DNA from: Euglena gracilis | Lineage: Eukaryota; Euglenida; Euglenophyceae; Euglenales | Length of the DNA: 64,000 nucleotides | Reading direction: 5' to 3' | NCBI GenBank assembly: GCA_039621445.1 | Contig: CP154957.1 | Location: 11,489,845 to 11,553,844, forward strand | In this document: piece after piece, positions 60,793 through 64,000 of the stretch | Layout of the letters: the number at the start of each line of letters is the position of its first letter | Position numbering within the stretch: position 1 is the first letter of the stretch | The notes under the pieces: model-generated | Told to the model about the DNA's origin: nothing | What the model saw: only the letters and a program-made list of their open reading frames with translations | The model's database searches: none | Made by a program: the position numbers and the translations under genes

Positions 60793-61154
60793 CTGCCCGG
60801 GCTGGCACTTTCCCCCAAGCAGTCAGTGGCGGGGGCCAGCCTCAAACCAGGCTTTCTCTCGTGCCCATTTGACGCCTTCGGCCTTGGGGAGAGGCTTGGA
60901 ATAGGTCTTCCTGGGGGGTGCCCAGAAGTTGGGGGTTCGCTCTCTGTTTTGGTTTGAACAGCAACCTTTTCTTCATGTCTTCATGGCAGAGCCTGCTTGC
61001 CCGTGGGGGGCCGTGGGGGGTTGTTGGCGGCGTTAGACGCACCCTCATCCCGTGCCTTCCTTAACGAAGCTGTTTCCAAAAAAAACAGCTCGGAAAACAA
61101 AGGGGACCCTCTCCTACCGCGGGCAAGCTCGAGTCTTGCTGACCCATCCACTAC

Positions 61155-61251
61155 CCGGCCAGCCGTGGGCCCAGGTCGTGGAGGACGCCGGCCAGGATGG
61201 GGAAGGTCCAGTACACCACCACTCCGGCAGGGGGTGTTCGGCGTTTGGATC
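61155..61251 (-). CDS. Exon c, membrane segment
   Basis: The frame GSKRRTPPAGVVVYW then TFPILAGVLHDLGPRLAG ends at a good donor (GCCGG|GTAGTGG) after a GTCGAAG acceptor. A hydrophobic helix of about 20 residues suggests a transmembrane segment. Confidence 0.5.
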
Positions 61252-61512
61252 CTTCGACAAAAACAATTGGCCAAAGAAAAGGAAGATGTGTCAATGCCCG
61301 AAGCCCATTGGCATGTCCAGATAACGTACTCCTCAGGTATAGCATGGGGGGGGGGTAACCTATATTTGGCTGCAAACCTCCCGGTGCTTTTTGCCAGCGT
61401 TTGGCAGCAAGACCTTAATCTGTTTCAGTCGGAACGCCTGGGAACGGGGTTCAGCGGCCCAAATGGGGCCAATGCACGGGCCACATTCCAGCTGAGCCCG
61501 GGTCATACAAAC

Positions 61513-61618
61513 CGGCCAGCGACGGACCGGCACCGGCGACGCGGCCAAGCCCCCCCTGCACGCGGGCGTCCTGCGACCCCAACTCCCGCCCGCGCTGCAG
61601 CGCGCTGGCCTTGGCCAG
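61513..61618 (-). CDS. Exon b, unknown product
   Basis: The acceptor CCACGCAG and donor GCC|GGTTTGTATG bound LAKASALQRGRELGSQDARV then QGGLGRVAGAGPSLA. A basic, helix-prone loop between the membrane-like exons a and c. Confidence 0.5.
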
Positions 61619-61789
61619 CTGCGTGGCGGAGGGCAGGCGCCGACCGCGGGGATGGCGGAGTGGCTGTTGGTGGCAAACCAGCCAAGGATGGAAACAGGAC
61701 ACAGGATGAAAATGACGGGAACAGAATGGGGGGGGAAACGTTCGAACATCCGCATGCCTCCCCCCATCAAAGAACCGGGGGGGGGGGTG

Positions 61790-62055
61790 CTTCACAACGG
61801 GGGAAAATATGACTGCAAAAAAAAAATCCAGCGCTTCCCACAATAAAACAGAAAAACTCAACTCATTTTGCAGGCCCGCCGTTGAACTTGCAGGCATTTG
61901 GTGGCAAAAATCAACAATATCTCACCAAACCAGGCTTCAGAAGTGGCCAAATTTCCAGAAATTTCTCTTCAAAACGCACACAAAATAAGCCTCCCCAAGA
62001 AGATGACCTTTCAAGATGGGTAAGAACCGGGGGGTGTTTAGACAGGGGGAGGGTA
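61790..62055 (+). repeat. GCAAAAATCAACAATAT dispersed repeat, copy 2
   Basis: Shares with 63590-63900 the sequence order GTTGAACTTGCAGGCATTTG (GTTAAACTTACACACACTTG in that copy), CAAAAATCAACAATATCTCA, CAAAATGCACACAAAATAA-type, and GATGGGTAAGAACCGGGGGG followed by TTAGACAGGGGG. A shorter, older copy is at 17040-17180. Confidence 0.8.
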
Positions 62056-62179
62056 AAATTCCAACCTATCCCCCCATGTGAGCCATCATGACCAATTAGC
62101 AGGAAAAAAAGTTTCTGCCCAAAGTCAGGAGGCCATACCAGAATAGTCCAGCGCCACTGAGAAGGTGGTGAGTCCCCAC

Positions 62180-62305
62180 CGCGCCCCGCCCGAGCAGCCA
62201 AGCACACACCAGGAACCCAGACAGCGCAGGGAAGGCCTGGGCCCGGAGGAAGGCAGCCGGCCCGCTGGAGAACGGCGCGTCCGCTGGCAGCGCGACGTAC
62301 CGGCC
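62180..62305 (-). CDS. Exon a, membrane segment
   Basis: The acceptor GGCCTGGCAG and donor GCG|GTGGGG bound GRYVALPADAPFSSGPAAFL then RAQAFPALSGFLVCAWLLGR. The second half is a clear transmembrane helix. With b and c this indicates a multi-pass membrane protein. A UbiA-type prenyltransferase was considered, but no Asp-rich motif is visible, so it stays unnamed. Confidence 0.55.
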
Positions 62306-62319
62306 CTGCCAGGCCGGGG

Positions 62320-63600
62320 GCGTGTGGCGGGGGCAGGGCCGAGATGGGGGGTGGGGGGTGGCCAGGGATGGATGGGAACAGGCCCTCCCGGGGAGGGGGG
62401 GGCTGTGATTGCCGCTGGCTGCAGCCGGAAACGGTCCGTCCCCCGTGTGAGGGGCGGCGTCACACCCAGCCTCCCCCCTTTTCAGGCTTCCCAACCAGAC
62501 CTCTGCTTCAGCATTTGCAGTGCACCTGTGGGGGGGGGGGAGGGGTGATTGGCTGAATTCGGCCAAATGAATTTTCCAGCGGTCCCCCCCCCCACCACAA
62601 GGGGGTGTGCTGGCACCCCAGCCAGTGGAAAATGTTTTCCAGTAATACCGGCGCAAATAAATTTTTGATCCCCCCTCCCAAATGCCAGCAATGCCCTATT
62701 TCGCATTTTGGGAAATTATAGCAAAAAAAAAGGCACGTTAGAGCCCCATTTCCACAAATTAGTTTCTAGTGCGGGTGACCCACAGAACCCCCCGACGAGA
62801 ACGTACGAAAAATTGTTGCCAGGGTTTTCTTCCATTGAATCAAACGTTTCAGGAAAACCAAAAGGAAACGAAAAAAAAAAGCAAAACAAAACATCCAATT
62901 GATTGTTTTATGCAAAAAAAAATAGCTTCAGGAAAAGCAGTTCCTTGAGGCTTCCTTTGTCGTGACCAAAACTTAAAACAAAAAATTGCAGCAGAAAAAA
63001 AGCAAAAAATTTGTAATTTTTTAAATGAGAACAAAAACAGAAAATTTGGTGTTGCCTTTATCTTCATTTTTGATTCAAATTTTTTTCAGAAAAAGAACCA
63101 TGTACCTGTTTTCATTTTTGGCTGATATTTTAATTTTTTGAGCATGCAGTGAAAGCTGCACAGGTGTGTCTGTGTGTGCACATGCGCTCGTGTTGCCTAA
63201 ATGTGATTAATTTAATTTTTGATGCCTTTTGGAAATCATTTCCCATCCCCAGCTGGGGTGAGCTATTATCAGGGAACATTTGATGAAACAATATTTCACT
63301 GAAAACCAACAGAAATAATGGGGCTATCAATAAAGCAGAGCGTTGCGAAGAGTGTTCAATCTCACGAGCTGGTGGGAGCAGCTTCTGCAGAAAATCTGCA
63401 GATAGAACTTCTTTGGCACAGCTGCGCTTACAACATGAGAGAGGAAACTTGCAGTTGTACTCAGCAGACATGATTGAAAGGAGGAAATAAGCACATAGAG
63501 TTCCAGTACCCCCCCTTGTCTAAGCACCGGAAAAGATGGGTAAGAACCGGGGTGGTGGTGCCTATTTTCCCAAAATATGGGTAAGAACCAGGGGGATGGT
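62320..63600. other. No recognisable gene
   Basis: GC-rich sequence with C/G tracts to 62680, then AT-rich sequence. Only short chance frames are visible, and no exon with protein-like sequence was found. Confidence 0.5.
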
Positions 63601-63910
63601 GCTTAGACAAGGGGGAAAAATTTAACTCCAAAAAAAAATCCGGCGCTTCGCGCCGAAAAAGAAAAAAATTCCCTTATTTTGGAGGTCCACTGTTAAACTT
63701 ACACACACTTGGATGCAGAAATCAACAATACCTCACCAAATCAGGTCTCAGAAGTTGCAGAGATATCGAAATTTTTGAGAAATTTCCTTTCAAAATGCAC
63801 ACAAAATAAACCTCCCCGTGACGATGACCTTTGAAAAGATGGGTAAGAACCGGGGGGGGGGTGCTTAGACAAGGGTGGTGCTTAGACAGGGGGGGGGGGA
63901 GGTAAATGGA
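63590..63910 (+). repeat. GCAAAAATCAACAATAT dispersed repeat, copy 3, with hairpin core
   Basis: Bounded on both sides by GATGGGTAAGAACCGGGG and GTGCTTAGACAAGGGGG. Contains CGGCGCTTCGCGCCG at 63641-63655. The boundary motif itself occurs three times between 63530 and 63900. Confidence 0.85.
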
Positions 63911-64000
63911 CCCATTGTGGTATTATATTCCTCCAAGAAACTACAATTTGGAAAGAGTGATTCAAAATTAAAAACAGCGCGACAATGAAAAAGGAAATAA

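Noticed and set aside
61155-62305. UbiA prenyltransferase gene
   Set aside because: Hydrophobic exons fit loosely, but no NDxxDxxxD motif or equivalent was found.

Overview
The window reads as nuclear DNA of an intron-rich eukaryote, probably a flagellated protist or alga; I cannot name the species. There are no prokaryotic-style operons. Genes consist of short GC-rich exons (about 60-200 bp) separated by kilobase-scale introns. The introns are packed with G/C homopolymer tracts, microsatellites, minisatellites and short dispersed repeats. Exon calls are manual: each combines a reading frame with protein-like sequence and GT/AG boundaries. No splice predictor or database search was run, so boundaries may be off by a few codons.

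Left half, about 1.3-31.2 kb, minus strand: one large split gene. Its 5' part (29.1-25.4 kb) resembles a degenerate EF-hand region. Its 3' part (24.7-1.3 kb) is a long run of exons that each carry WD40-blade sequence. The layout resembles the EF-hand plus WD40 proteins of the WDR49/WDR64/EFCAB8 type, which would suit a cilium or flagellum protein, but this is inference. Its introns hold a 1,058 bp TA-flanked DNA transposon with a truncated pogo/Tigger-like transposase (12.1-13.2 kb), a 1.3 kb CA microsatellite, a broken ORF at 23.5 kb, and many copies of repeats built around a GGCGC...GCGCC hairpin.

Middle, 31-44 kb: two minus-strand exons of a REEP/DP1/HVA22-type ER membrane-shaping protein (35-36 kb), a dispersed satellite block (38.9-41.1 kb), and two interleaved minisatellites (42.0-44.3 kb).

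44.3-52.6 kb, minus strand: a large Helitron/Helentron-type element. It encodes C2H2 zinc fingers, a HUH replication initiator and a PIF1-family helicase in one reading frame broken by a single TAA, followed by an OTU cysteine-protease ORF. The whole 41.1-53.7 kb interval appears to be inserted into an array of satellite units that each end in a conserved hairpin (41.03, 55.53 and 57.15 kb).

Right end, 53.7-64 kb: more satellite units, a TG microsatellite (59.2-59.9 kb), scattered minus-strand exons of one or more unrecognised, partly membrane-spanning proteins (57.0-62.3 kb), and copies of another dispersed repeat (61.8 and 63.6 kb). I saw no rRNA, tRNA, CRISPR array or bacterial regulatory element.
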